Notes: generated by a model from the sequence alone, not told the origin. DNA of 64,000 nucleotides from Ceratopteris richardii (GCA_020310875.1 CM035432.1:96109467-96173466); one strand, 5' to 3'. Numbered from the stretch's first letter, positions 23,226 through 33,851 are shown. Numbers and translations: made by a program.

Positions 23226-23712
23226 ATGGCAAATGCAGAGGGAATGAGTCAGCTTATGAGCGATAAGCTGGACAAGAACAACTTCCATGCTTGGAGATTC
23301 ACAATGATGAATTTCCTGATGAGAAAAGGCTACTAGAAGTACATCGAAGGAGAGAACAAAAATGTTGTGTAGTTACCAAAGAGGAATCTAACTTCAGACC
23401 AGTTAAGAGCATATGAAGAATGGAATCAAGGAGCACGAAAGGTAATGCATTGGCTATCTGTTAGCATACACGATAGCATGATTGGACATATACAGGATGC
23501 GAAGACTTTGAAAGAGGCTTGGAACAGTTTGGTCACATTGTACGAGACCAATACAAAGGCATGGAAATTGCAACTCAAGAATGAGTTGCATACATTGGAG
23601 AAGAAGGGCATGTCGATAAGTGACTACACCCTAAAAATCAAAAAGCATATGTGAGTCACTTGCATCTATTGGTGTGAACGTACATGATGATGATAAGGTG
23701 GAAGTATGCCTT
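23226..23712 (+). pseudogene. Copia Gag, N-terminal half
   Basis: Starts MANAEGMSQLMSDKLDKNNF, then WRFTMMNFLMRKGY, an in-frame stop, VMHWLSVSIHDSMIGHIQDAK, LKEAWNSLVTLYETNTKAWK, LQLKNELHTLEKKGMSISDY and another stop. This is the UBN2 Gag fold of copia elements. It is cut at 23712 by the Tat-like element and resumes at 36858. Confidence 0.9.
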
Positions 23713-24322
23713 TGTTGAAGCTCAAGGTCAAGGACAAAGCATGGAAGCACATCAAAGAAGTGGACATAGAAGAAGAGAGAGCAAGTAGGGAGCTCCAAGG
23801 AGTGTATGTCAATTTTTCAGAAGAATCCCCTACAAAAATAGTGATTTTCATCACTAAAAACCATTGTAAATACCATTATCTATTTTTAGTAACTCCATTT
23901 TGTTCAAGCCGAGGAGTCCTCAAGCTTGAGGAGTATTAGAAGTACCATCGTACCAATTTTCATAATTTTTAGACTTCGTTTGAGTCCTCAAATAAGCCCT
24001 GGAACCTAATTTTTAACTAGGCCGGACACTAGGTCTGGACAGGGCCAAAACTAGTCAAAAAACTATAAAAAGAGCTAGAGAGCTCATTTTTGGGGTTGGC
24101 TTGTTAGAGAATAGCGCTTTTGTAAGAGAACTCGTTTGCAATAGAAGCTTTCCATTGTTCCTTGCTTTGATCTTGCTTTGCGCGCGTGTGTGTGTATGTG
24201 TGTGCATGCTTGTGTGCTTTCACTCACACACTTGTGCCTTCACTTGCTCATGGTCTTCATACCGGTCCTCACGTCTCCACGGATTGACAAGTAAAGGAGG
24301 TGGTGCTTACGCTTGAGCTACA
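23713..24322 (+). repeat. 5' LTR of the Tat-like element
   Basis: TGTTGAAGC to GAGCTACA. It includes a TATA box TATAAAA at 24064-24070, about 350 bp in, and a short TG-microsatellite near 24185-24210. It matches 36248-36857 at all but one visible position. Confidence 0.95.
24064..24070 (+). promoter_or_regulatory. TATA box in the 5' LTR
   Basis: TATAAAA in the context CTATAAAAAGAGCTAG. The same motif is at the same offset in the 3' LTR (36599) and in the related LTR at 63091. It is the likely promoter of the genomic RNA. Confidence 0.7.
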
Positions 24323-24330
24323 CCAAATTT

Positions 24331-24348
24331 TGGCGCCGTTGCCGGGGA
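24331..24348 (+). promoter_or_regulatory. Primer-binding site, tRNA-Asp
   Basis: TGGCGCCGTTGCCGGGGA is, as I recall the tRNA, the exact complement of the last 18 nt of plant tRNA-Asp(GUC) with CCA. It starts eight bases after the LTR end (spacer CCAAATTT). This PBS type is typical of Tat/Athila-group elements. Confidence 0.85.
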
Positions 24349-24659
24349 GAGTGCTTCGAGGACGAGCGTTGTGATGGTAAGATCGTAGATTTGCGACGTT
24401 GGAAGGTAAAAAAACTGTCATTTCAGTTCATTTTCTGTTTTTTCTTCTTCATCTTCATCATCATCATCATCTCCACCTTCTTCCATCTTCTTCTTCATAG
24501 AAATTTCTTGTTTTTTAGTGCATTTTCACCATTTTCATACCATTTTTCATGCATTATTGCGTGGGAAGGAGTTAGGAGGTGCAAGGGAGAGCAAGCGCTG
24601 TGTTTTTTTCATGATTTTCTGCTCATACGGAGCTCGCCATAGCGGGCGCTCATAAATTT

Positions 24660-25545
24660 GAATTTCCCGCCAAAAAACGCGATTCTGTGATGAAAATCGC
24701 GATTCTGTGAAAATTCAAAATTTTTTGAAAAATCACGATTTTCAGTTTTCCCGCCTAAAAGTTGGTTGAAAAGAATCGCGATTCTGTGTTTTTTCTCAAA
24801 AAAAACACGATTCTCTGCTCAAAATCGTGATTCTCAAAAAACACGATTCTCTGCTCAAAATCGCGATTCTCACCAATCACGATTTTCAGCAAAAACACGA
24901 TTTTGTGAAAAACACGACTTTCTGCTCAAAATCGCGATTTTCAAAAATCACGATTTTCAGCGAAAAATACGATTTTGAGAAAAACACGATTCTCTATGAC
25001 AAAATCGCGATTTTCATGCCAAAAACACGATTTTGTGAAAAAGGCGATTCTGTGAAAACACGAATTTTTGCTCAAAATCGCGATTTTCAAAAACACGATT
25101 TTGTGCTCAACATCGCGATTTTCATGTCAAAAACACGATTCTGAGAAAACACGATTTTCAGTCAAAAACACGATTTTGTGAATCACGATTCTCTGAGTCA
25201 AAATCGCGATTCTCTAAAACACGAGTTTGTGATCAAAATCGCGATTTTCAGAAACACGATTTTGTGATCAAAATCGCGATTTTCAGAAACACGATTTTGT
25301 GATCAAAATCGCGATTTTCAAAAACACGATTTTGTGATCAACATCGCGATTTTCAAAAACACGATTTTGTGATCAACATCGCGATTTTCAAAAACACGAT
25401 TTTGTGATCAACATCGCGATTTTCAAATCACGATTGTGTGCTCAAAATCCCGATTTTCAAAAACACGATTTTGTGCTCAACATCGCGATTTTTCTGACTT
25501 CACAGCATCGCGATTTTCAGAAAGTTCACAAAATCGCGATTTTCT
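24660..25545 (+). repeat. Leader array of ATCGCGAT palindromes
   Basis: About 0.9 kb of degenerate tandem units alternates AAAATCGCGATTTTC with AAAACACGATTTTGTG. Near 25220-25430 the array settles to a regular dimer of about 35 nt. The core ATCGCGAT is self-complementary. It lies between the PBS and the gag start. Frames open here (for example KHDFVLNIAIF-type strings) are products of the repeat, not proteins. Confidence 0.92.
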
Positions 25546-25811
25546 CCAAAGGTCCTGTTTGCCTGTTTTGACCCCCAGGAGCCTGATTTGACATAACTTT
25601 CTCATCCAAAGTCCATTTTTTGAGCTCTATAGCTTGTTGGAAAGCTCGTTTCAAATCCTACACGATCTCAACTATTTTTTTCAAGAATAATGCGTTGATT
25701 TTGAGATAGGATAATTTGAAGTTGACCCTCAGGTGGGACTAGGGAACCAAGGGGGCTCTAAAGAATTTTGAACCATACCAAAGGGAAAATTTGGACTCTT
25801 GACTAAAGCTT
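25546..25811 (+). other. Non-repetitive leader before gag
   Basis: About 265 bp of unique sequence leads to the gag ATG at 25812. No upstream frame of note is seen. Confidence 0.6.
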
Positions 25812-28800
25812 ATGAACCTGAGATCTGGTAGACACTTAGGCAAGGATAAACAAAGCATTAGATCTTCTGAGGCTAGTGTCAACCATACATCCAAGTCTTG
25901 GACACAACAACTAAGTGGTGATCTTTTACTAAGTTCAGACACAAGTGATTCAGAAATGTCTTTTAGCATGGGAAAACCTGCAGGTGGCTCAGGGACTGCC
26001 CATCTACAAACACCGGAAGGTCCCTATAAGACACAGTTGGAATATATTCGGACCAACCAATTAGGTGCTCGCATCTATGAGGATGGTCTGAGGCGATCAG
26101 TGGTCCAACTCAAAAATCCAGATCAATCCTTTGGACTTGAACACCCGGTGGTCAAGTTCGAAGAGGGTTCATACATTGATAAGGAAGGAACCATGTATGT
26201 GGTTACCAACCAACCAGATAGAACCGATGAGTTTGGAAATATCATTCATGAGAATGAGATAGGAGACCTAGAACAAGGAAATATAGGACAAGGACCCCAG
26301 ACTCCTAGAGGCAAGTCAGTTTTGACCCGAGTGATCACTCCAGACTGGATCCCTCAAGACAACAAAAGCATAGAAGTATTTTTGAATAGAGAAACAGAGG
26401 AAGCCTTTTGGAGATTCAAGCCAGAACAACCTAGCCAATTGGGCATAGTCATCATCTACGAGTTCAAGGATCCAGAGATACCAGGCAAAGTTGTCTACCT
26501 AGATAACATGTCAGAGAAAATTTTCTTGGTAACAGAACATGATAGACATGCATATACTTGGAAGAATGAATTGATTTTCCCTCCACCAAGATCCAATGTT
26601 TCCCACGGCCTCCAAGGAGTAGGGTCATCCCAAGCTCAGGAAGCCCAGAGAGAAAGAACTAGAGAGAGACCGGAGGTAAGTTTTGCACACACAGTGGGCA
26701 GGAATAGATCAGGATTTGAAAATGAAAGACCTGAAAGAGAGAGACATCAAGCACATAGGCAACAAAGAGATGAACAGAATTTTCCATTGCCTAGACCCCG
26801 GGAGTACCCAAGAACCCTTAGACCCATTCACGTGATCAAGGCAATGAAGAACTATTTCGATGGGACAGGGGATCCTTATGATCATGTGGCCGAGTACAAA
26901 CAAGTGCTGAGAGCCGAACAAATTGAGGACTGGTTCACCCAGTACGAGGCATTTGGTTTGACCCTTAAGGGCACTGCCTTAGCTTGGTTTCAACCATTGA
27001 GTAGAAGCAGCTATCACGATATAGGTCAACTGCTAGACGAATTCATTGTAGAATTTTCCAAGAGTGGTATCAGGCATAACACATCATCTTTGATCCACAG
27101 CTTCAAGCAGACTCCCCAAGAAACAGTGCGACTAGCAGGTAGAAGATTCAGACAGTATCTAGAAAGATGCCCTGCTCTAGAGTTACCCACTCCGGCCAAA
27201 CAAGTGGCTTTGTTCTTAGATGGCTTACTGAGCACCAAGTTAAGATCATATGTGTACTTGAAAGATCCTAGATCCATAGAAGAGTGTGTGCGGACGTGCA
27301 TAGACATAGAAGATAACTTGGGTGAGGAGTTAGGATTGTCCAAACTCTACAAAGATTCGGATAGTTCTACTAGTCATACTTCAAAGATCTCCACAGAAAT
27401 AGAAGAGATAGCTGAGCAAGTTGCCAAGAAGCTGGGAGTCCAAAATAAACAAACACAGAGAGTCACTCCAGTGAATCGGTGTTATACTTGTGGGGGCGAC
27501 CACATGGCTAATGTATGCCCAATGCAAAACCAAAACATTAGAGAAAGGAATGCTCCATATTGCACTATTGAGAGAAAATACACAAACCACACGGCTCAAG
27601 ATTGTCCCTACAATAGGCAAGCTGTTAGACAGAATTATCAGCAACCTTACCCACAAGGTAGGTATCAGAACCAATACCAACAGCCATATTATAGACCACA
27701 ACAGCAATATCAAGCACCATATAGGCCACAACCTGTCTTGGGAAACCAACCACCAGCTCTAGCCAACGTGATTCCAGTCAAATATGCTGTGGGAGAGGAA
27801 AATCCAAATAGAGCATTGGTGCCCCTAACCCCATTGATACCAGATAATGATTTTCATGCTCATAGTTCAGACTACTCCCACGAAGGTAGTCCACATGCGT
27901 ATTACACAGAGTCACCTGAACATAGTGAGATTTACTTGTATCAATATGAGGCACCACCTATGGAGCAAAATTGGGAGCCAGAATACTCCAATGCCATGTA
28001 CACACATCCTAACCCTAGGCCCCAGTTGAGACAAATGAGACCACAAGCCCCTAGAGGATCTTGTTTCAGATGTCATGGTGACCATTTCATTCGTGACTGT
28101 CCCCACCCATCATCTCCGAGTCAAGGACAGGCTATCACCATACAGGCTTTTTGCCCTGATTGTGGCAAAGACCATCTCCCTAGAGATTGTCCAAGAAACC
28201 CCTCCAGTGCACCCAAGATTACACCCATTAATGTGGTAGGCTTAGTGGCAGATTCAAGTTCAAGTAGTAGCAATGTGGCTCCTATACAAGCTGTCACTAG
28301 AGCACAAGCCTTAAAACAGGATAAACGAGTAGAACAATCAGAGTCGAGTGAATCAGGAGAGCCTAGTAAGAGGAAAACAAGAACATGGAAGGATACCAGA
28401 GAGAAGGCCAATCGCAAGTGGAATAAAAAGTTATCGGAACTAGAAAAAAGCTTAAAAGAAGCGAAAACAAAAATAGAAGACATTGCATCTCAAAGCCCCT
28501 CGCATGCCGAAACTCCATCCACTCCACCTCATCCCACCCCACCACCCATTGTAAATAGACCGCAACCAGGGTCTGTTCTGGCAGATCCAACCCCAGAAGG
28601 CTTGGACATGATGTTCAAGGCCTACCAGGCTCGACTTCAAGAAGGGCCTACAGCGGCAAACCTAGACAAGAGTTACTCTAGAGCAGATTTAGAGATTGAA
28701 CGGATGAAAATGTGCATGAAAATGGTAGAACAAGCTCAAGCCATACTTGAGACTAGTCAAAAGTTCAATCAGATGAACTCTATCAAATCAGATTTGCATT

Positions 28801-31800
28801 TCCAGGGCTTACTAGAAAGATTAGAGCAGTTGGTAAACAAACCACAAGTTTCTTTACCTCCTCAGGCTCAACCAGTTATTGAAAGAGGAAGCTCACCACC
28901 AATGGGAGCTTATGTTCCTAATTCCACGGATCCAGGAATACCTCCTTCAATTCAACAGTACTCTCAAGAATTCTTGCGGGAAATACAAGAAGAGAAATGG
29001 GCCAAGGAGAAGGGTAATTCCCCTCCTATTCCTAAGATTGATGATCTTCATGATCAATTTCCCCAAGACATTCCATCTATTTACGGAGATGAAGCAGAAC
29101 AACAAGAAGACGAAAGGTTAGATTTTGAATCTAATACCTTAGAAGAACTGCCTCAATTTCCAGGCCCATGGGAATCTGAATCTCTCCAGATTAGAGCTCC
29201 CACAATACTAGTAAGAAATGAAGACTCAGTGGTTCCAAGGAACACGGATGTCGTGAAGAACACTAAGGTTCAGTGTCATCTCACTGTAGAAAAGCTGCTC
29301 AAAGCAAAACCTGAGCTTTGGAATCATGTGAAGGATCAGGTTCCAGAACTTGATTCCAACATGCCAAAAGCAGGCTCCAAGCAAAGGGTACCAGAGATAC
29401 CTCTAGACAAAATAGGGGACATGTGTGAGGGTGAAGAAGGTAATACTTATCTTCCAATCACCTACCAAGGTTACACAACCAAAGCAATCATAGATTCAGG
29501 TGCTGGGGTTGCTATTGCAACCACCTCCTTGTGGAAGCAATGGGGCAAGCCCACATTAAGACCAACTAGAATGAAGCTTCAAATGGCAGACGGTCATTTT
29601 GAAAGACCTCTAGGATTGCTCGAAGGGATAACTCTAACCACTTGTGGTGTGGAGTTTGAACATACATTTGCTATATGTGACTTTGAGAAAAATAACGTCT
29701 ATGAGATGATCCTAGGAAGACCCTTCCTACGACAATTGCAAATAGTACAGGATTGGGGAACCAACTCCTTGTACTTACAGCACTTAGGGGTCACTACCAA
29801 GGTCAATTTGAAGGATTACTCTTTCAGAGATGTACCACCCCTACAGTGGAATCCTATCCACAAAGCGAAAGAAGATTCCATCTCTGTGCATTCTGAACGT
29901 TCACCAGATCCATCATGGTTGCATGAAGATACTCATTTGTGGATGTGCAAGGTTGCAGAGGAAGAGGAAAAACGCTTGAAGGCAAGAGAAGAAGGAACTT
30001 CGCCAGGAGATAGACCAGTTAGAGACCCAGCATACACACCGATGATCTTTCCAGATGAGGAGTTCGAACCTCATGGCTGGCCAGAAATCTTAGCCACCAT
30101 GGACATTGTTGTCAATGAAGAACAATGGACACCTCATTGTGATGAGGAAGGTTATGATATCTCAGTGTTCATGTGTCAGCCCTTGCTAGAAGAATGTGAC
30201 CCTAGTGATGTCATAGAAGAAGAAGAGAATGACAATGATATAGAGTCCATTGTGATGGATAGTTGCTTTAACTCAGAGCAGCACTATCTAGAAGATATAG
30301 GAGTGTTCACCCAGAAAGAAGAAGAACCTCTCACAAGTATTAAAACGGTAAACTCAAAGGATGGAAGCGAAAGTAGTCAAAAGAAAAAGAAAAGAAAAGC
30401 AGTGAAACAAGAAGAGGAGGAATCATTGTTTGAAGTACCAGAAAACTTCAAGAAATATGAAGTTGACGACCGCAAAATTTTGGTACGAATGCCTAAGAGA
30501 GAGGCCATCACAGGAGAATCATATGATAATAAAGAAAAGACCAAGAAGATTGTAGTGACCATTGAAGAGAACGAAGAGAGATGCACATATATAGGAGATG
30601 ACCTAAGTGCAAGAGAAGAAATGGAGCTTGTAGCTCTATTAAGGGAATATAGGGATGTGTTTGCGTGGCACTATAGAGACTTGAAAGGGGTAGATCCAAG
30701 AATTTGCTCTCATACTATCCCCATGACTGCTGATGCCAAGCCCACCAAACAGAAGCCCTACACATATAATGATACCTATGCAGCCAAAATAAAAGAAGAA
30801 ATTGATAGGTTGATTGAAGCTGGATTCATCTATGAGATTGAGCATACTGAATGGGTGTCCTCCATTGTAGTAGTGCCCAAGAAGAACGGAAAGTTGAGAG
30901 TGTGCATTAACCTGAAAAAAGTTAATGCCACTACAATCAGAGATAGCTATCCGCTTCCAATCACCGAACATTTATTGGAGCGTGTTGCAGGCAAGGAAGT
31001 TTATAGCTTTCTTGATGGATTTTCAGGTTACAACCAAGTAGCCATTGCCCCAGAAGATCAACACAAGACGGCTTTTGCCACCGAATGGGGAATCTTTGCA
31101 TTTCGTGTGATGCCATTTGGGCTCACCAATGCACCTGCAACATTCCAAAGGCTCATGTGTCATGTCTTCAAAGAGTTCTTACGAAAGAGCTTAGAAGTGT
31201 ATGTGGATGATTTATGTGCTCATTCCCAAGAAAGAAGATTTCACATCCCTGAGCTCAGACAGATCTTCAACAAGTGTAGAGAATATCGAGTGTGTCTGAA
31301 CCCAGAAAAGTGTGTGTTCATGGTGCGTCAAGGTAAAATCCTCGGTCATATTGTTTCTAAGAATGGAATCTCAACGGATGAAGATAAGGTACGAGCCATA
31401 GCGGAGCTGCCAAGGCCAAGGAATGTTAAAGAGGTACAATCCTTTATGGGCCATTGTGGATGTTACCGTAGGTTTATCCACATGTACGCGATCATAGCTA
31501 GACCCCTTTATGCCTTGTTGTCTAATTTTGAGTGGAACGACGAATGCGAGAATTCTTTCAAGGAACTGAAGAAACGTTTGTGCACAGCACCAATATTGAC
31601 CACTCCTGATTGGAATAAGCCATTCCATGTCCATGTGGATGCATCCAATCATGCCATAGGATGTGTGCTAGCACAACCCACAGGTGAAGGGAATTTAGAT
31701 TTGCCCATAGCATATGCTAGTAGACAAGTAAACCCAGCCGAAAGAAATTATACCACAACCGAGCGAGAAGGGTTAGGCATGGTATATGCGGTAAAGAAGT

Positions 31801-33851
31801 TTAGACACTATTTATTGGCCAACAAGTTCAAGTTTTTCACTGAACCTTGCAATACTGGACGCTTAGTAAGATGGTTCCTCTTACTAATGGAGTATGACTT
31901 TGACGTTGTTGTCAGGAAAGGTAGAACCCACCTTCGGGCAGATCACCTTTCTTGCATTACTTCAGGAGAGTCACCACAAGGAGTGTCTGATGAACTACCT
32001 GATGCTTATCTGTTCAATTTGGAAGTTGTTCCTAAATGGGCAAATAAGTTGGTACCAGTCCTAACCTTCGGCCCTGCAAATAAGAATGTGAAAACATCAC
32101 AAGAAGAAATTGTAAAATCACAAAAATATCACATATTGGCAGGAAGCATGTACAAACAAGATATTGAGGGTGTATTAGCTTGTTGTGTCGAGGATGATGA
32201 ACATAGTAGTTGGTTGCAGCAAGCTCATGAGGGATTGCTAGGAAATCACTATTCTAAACAACGAACATTGCAGAATTTGAAACGTTTAGGAGTGTATTGG
32301 CCTAGCATGGACAAAGAAATACATGAGTGGATCAAGAACTGTCCAATGTGCAGAGAGAGACCACCAGTGGAGCATGCGACCCTTTATCAAGTATCATTAA
32401 TTCCAGATTGGAGTGCTCCATTGGTAGAGTTTATGAGATTGGGAAGATTACCCAAAGAGGCCAGTCTAGCAAGAAGACGAAATATGGAGCAAGAGGCTCA
32501 AGGCTATGCCTTAGTAGGAGAGAACCTATACCGAAGAGGTAAAGATGGTTACTTAAGACTGTGCGTTCATGAATCAGACTATTTAAGGGTCTTAGAGACT
32601 GCACACAGTGGTGTTGCAGGTGGACATTTTGGTCCTGACCGAGTGATTAAGACCATTCTATTCTCAGGACTTTGGTGGCCCACTCTTCATATGGATGCAC
32701 ATACCTATGTGAAGAAATGTGACACATGCCAACGTGCACAATATCCAGTTAGAAAAGATGAGATGCCTTTGAGGCCAATGATGGGAGGGCGTGCATTTTC
32801 CAAGTGGGGCATAGACTTCATAGGTCCTATTAATCCCCCTGCTAGAAACTCACATGCAGAGTATATTATTGTAGCCACAGATTACCTTACCAAGTGGGTA
32901 GAAGTGAAAGCCACAACAAAGAATGATGCTCAAACGACGGCTAAGTTCTTATTCGAGAATGTGTTCACGAGATATGGGCTACCAATAGAGTTTGTGAGCG
33001 ATAGAGGCACACACTTCTTGAATGAAGTCATTGAAAATCTTCTCCAAGAATTCTTGGTGATACATAAGAAATCTGCCCCCTATCACCCACAAGCTAACGG
33101 ACAAGCCGAGAGTACCAATAAGATCCTTTGTAACGTATTGACAAAATTGGTAAATAATAAACGCTCTGATTGGGACAAACAACTTCATCATGCTGTTTGG
33201 GCTTATCGAGTTGCCTACAAAACAGTACTCAATGCCACCCCATTTCAGATGGTCTTTGGACAAAATGCGGTGCTACCACTGGATTTCTTAATCCCTGCTT
33301 TAAAAGTAGCACAAGAGCATGAGTGGAATGGACATGAATTGTCATCTAGGATCTTTGATCTAGAACGCTTAGGTGAGACAAGACTACGAGCGGCTACAGG
33401 CATCTACGCTGCAAAGAAAAGGCAAAAGGCCTACTTCGATGCACACATTAAGGATAAGGGACTGAAAGAGGGAGATCTAGTGTTGGTTTACACACTGAAA
33501 CAACATGCCCGTAAGTTGGAAAAACGAGGGTATGGACCCATGATCATTAACAAAATTTCCACTAGTGGCGCTGTTCAATTGGCTACTTTAGAAGGTGATA
33601 TCTTGCCAAACTATATTAGTGGTTGTAGAGTCAAGTTATATCAAGAACCTCTTACAGAGGACATGCTAATGAGACTCAACACTGCTAAGAAACGAAAAGA
33701 AGAAGAGTTAAGAGTGAGAGAAGAAGCACAGGCAGAGGCTAGAGAGCGCATAAGGCGAAATAAGTTAAGACGACTTGGCCTAGATGTCAACTCAAAAGCT
33801 CCAAAATATCACATGGATATGTGCCAAAAGTCAGGCATAGCGACTTCTTAG
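25812..33851 (+). CDS. Gag-Pol polyprotein of the Tat-like element (2679 codons)
   Basis: One uninterrupted frame. The start MNLRSGRHLG is the first ATG after the leader. Gag core: RTLRPIHVIKAMKNYFDGTG through LDGLLSTKLRSYVYLKDP (residues ~335-500). Zinc knuckles of the unusual form CX2CX3HX4C lie at ~557, 751 and 781 (CYTCGGDHMANVC; CFRCHGDHFIRDC; CPDCGKDHLPRDC). Protease IIDSGAG has Asp 1228, with ILGRPFL after it. RT begins near 1630 and has YVDD at 1797-1800. RNase H has Asp 1943; the usual TDH is replaced by FTEP (Glu 2011). Two HHCC domains: His2139/His2146/Cys2177/Cys2180 and His2265/His2272/Cys2303/Cys2306. Integrase D,D35E is Asp2335, Asp2397, Glu2433. It ends with UAG at 33849-33851, in frame with the next coding segment. 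It would encode all particle and replication proteins. Confidence 0.95.
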   Translation: MNLRSGRHLGKDKQSIRSSEASVNHTSKSWTQQLSGDLLLSSDTSDSEMSFSMGKPAGGSGTAHLQTPEGPYKTQLEYIRTNQLGARIYEDGLRRSVVQLKNPDQSFGLEHPVVKFEEGSYIDKEGTMYVVTNQPDRTDEFGNIIHENEIGDLEQGNIGQGPQTPRGKSVLTRVITPDWIPQDNKSIEVFLNRETEEAFWRFKPEQPSQLGIVIIYEFKDPEIPGKVVYLDNMSEKIFLVTEHDRHAYTWKNELIFPPPRSNVSHGLQGVGSSQAQEAQRERTRERPEVSFAHTVGRNRSGFENERPERERHQAHRQQRDEQNFPLPRPREYPRTLRPIHVIKAMKNYFDGTGDPYDHVAEYKQVLRAEQIEDWFTQYEAFGLTLKGTALAWFQPLSRSSYHDIGQLLDEFIVEFSKSGIRHNTSSLIHSFKQTPQETVRLAGRRFRQYLERCPALELPTPAKQVALFLDGLLSTKLRSYVYLKDPRSIEECVRTCIDIEDNLGEELGLSKLYKDSDSSTSHTSKISTEIEEIAEQVAKKLGVQNKQTQRVTPVNRCYTCGGDHMANVCPMQNQNIRERNAPYCTIERKYTNHTAQDCPYNRQAVRQNYQQPYPQGRYQNQYQQPYYRPQQQYQAPYRPQPVLGNQPPALANVIPVKYAVGEENPNRALVPLTPLIPDNDFHAHSSDYSHEGSPHAYYTESPEHSEIYLYQYEAPPMEQNWEPEYSNAMYTHPNPRPQLRQMRPQAPRGSCFRCHGDHFIRDCPHPSSPSQGQAITIQAFCPDCGKDHLPRDCPRNPSSAPKITPINVVGLVADSSSSSSNVAPIQAVTRAQALKQDKRVEQSESSESGEPSKRKTRTWKDTREKANRKWNKKLSELEKSLKEAKTKIEDIASQSPSHAETPSTPPHPTPPPIVNRPQPGSVLADPTPEGLDMMFKAYQARLQEGPTAANLDKSYSRADLEIERMKMCMKMVEQAQAILETSQKFNQMNSIKSDLHFQGLLERLEQLVNKPQVSLPPQAQPVIERGSSPPMGAYVPNSTDPGIPPSIQQYSQEFLREIQEEKWAKEKGNSPPIPKIDDLHDQFPQDIPSIYGDEAEQQEDERLDFESNTLEELPQFPGPWESESLQIRAPTILVRNEDSVVPRNTDVVKNTKVQCHLTVEKLLKAKPELWNHVKDQVPELDSNMPKAGSKQRVPEIPLDKIGDMCEGEEGNTYLPITYQGYTTKAIIDSGAGVAIATTSLWKQWGKPTLRPTRMKLQMADGHFERPLGLLEGITLTTCGVEFEHTFAICDFEKNNVYEMILGRPFLRQLQIVQDWGTNSLYLQHLGVTTKVNLKDYSFRDVPPLQWNPIHKAKEDSISVHSERSPDPSWLHEDTHLWMCKVAEEEEKRLKAREEGTSPGDRPVRDPAYTPMIFPDEEFEPHGWPEILATMDIVVNEEQWTPHCDEEGYDISVFMCQPLLEECDPSDVIEEEENDNDIESIVMDSCFNSEQHYLEDIGVFTQKEEEPLTSIKTVNSKDGSESSQKKKKRKAVKQEEEESLFEVPENFKKYEVDDRKILVRMPKREAITGESYDNKEKTKKIVVTIEENEERCTYIGDDLSAREEMELVALLREYRDVFAWHYRDLKGVDPRICSHTIPMTADAKPTKQKPYTYNDTYAAKIKEEIDRLIEAGFIYEIEHTEWVSSIVVVPKKNGKLRVCINLKKVNATTIRDSYPLPITEHLLERVAGKEVYSFLDGFSGYNQVAIAPEDQHKTAFATEWGIFAFRVMPFGLTNAPATFQRLMCHVFKEFLRKSLEVYVDDLCAHSQERRFHIPELRQIFNKCREYRVCLNPEKCVFMVRQGKILGHIVSKNGISTDEDKVRAIAELPRPRNVKEVQSFMGHCGCYRRFIHMYAIIARPLYALLSNFEWNDECENSFKELKKRLCTAPILTTPDWNKPFHVHVDASNHAIGCVLAQPTGEGNLDLPIAYASRQVNPAERNYTTTEREGLGMVYAVKKFRHYLLANKFKFFTEPCNTGRLVRWFLLLMEYDFDVVVRKGRTHLRADHLSCITSGESPQGVSDELPDAYLFNLEVVPKWANKLVPVLTFGPANKNVKTSQEEIVKSQKYHILAGSMYKQDIEGVLACCVEDDEHSSWLQQAHEGLLGNHYSKQRTLQNLKRLGVYWPSMDKEIHEWIKNCPMCRERPPVEHATLYQVSLIPDWSAPLVEFMRLGRLPKEASLARRRNMEQEAQGYALVGENLYRRGKDGYLRLCVHESDYLRVLETAHSGVAGGHFGPDRVIKTILFSGLWWPTLHMDAHTYVKKCDTCQRAQYPVRKDEMPLRPMMGGRAFSKWGIDFIGPINPPARNSHAEYIIVATDYLTKWVEVKATTKNDAQTTAKFLFENVFTRYGLPIEFVSDRGTHFLNEVIENLLQEFLVIHKKSAPYHPQANGQAESTNKILCNVLTKLVNNKRSDWDKQLHHAVWAYRVAYKTVLNATPFQMVFGQNAVLPLDFLIPALKVAQEHEWNGHELSSRIFDLERLGETRLRAATGIYAAKKRQKAYFDAHIKDKGLKEGDLVLVYTLKQHARKLEKRGYGPMIINKISTSGAVQLATLEGDILPNYISGCRVKLYQEPLTEDMLMRLNTAKKRKEEELRVREEAQAEARERIRRNKLRRLGLDVNSKAPKYHMDMCQKSGIATS

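Noticed and set aside
24101-24316. Small frames in the LTR (about 71 codons, also at 36636 and 63123)
   Set aside because: They cover the LTR transcription start region and microsatellite and differ between related LTRs; likely chance.
24766-25144. Frames of 70 and 105 codons with repeated HDF/KNTTF strings
   Set aside because: Translations of the ATCGCGAT leader array; no independent evidence for coding.
24660-25545. Possible CRISPR array
   Set aside because: Unit lengths vary, repeats are degenerate and there are no unique spacers; the context is a plant retrotransposon leader.
26709-33263. Antisense frames across the Tat-like gag-pol (60-122 codons)
   Set aside because: Shadows of the conserved sense frame; no motifs.
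33849-33851. UAG as a proven programmed readthrough site
   Set aside because: The next bases do not match the known plant readthrough context CAA UUA; a nonsense mutation is equally possible. Kept only as a hypothesis.
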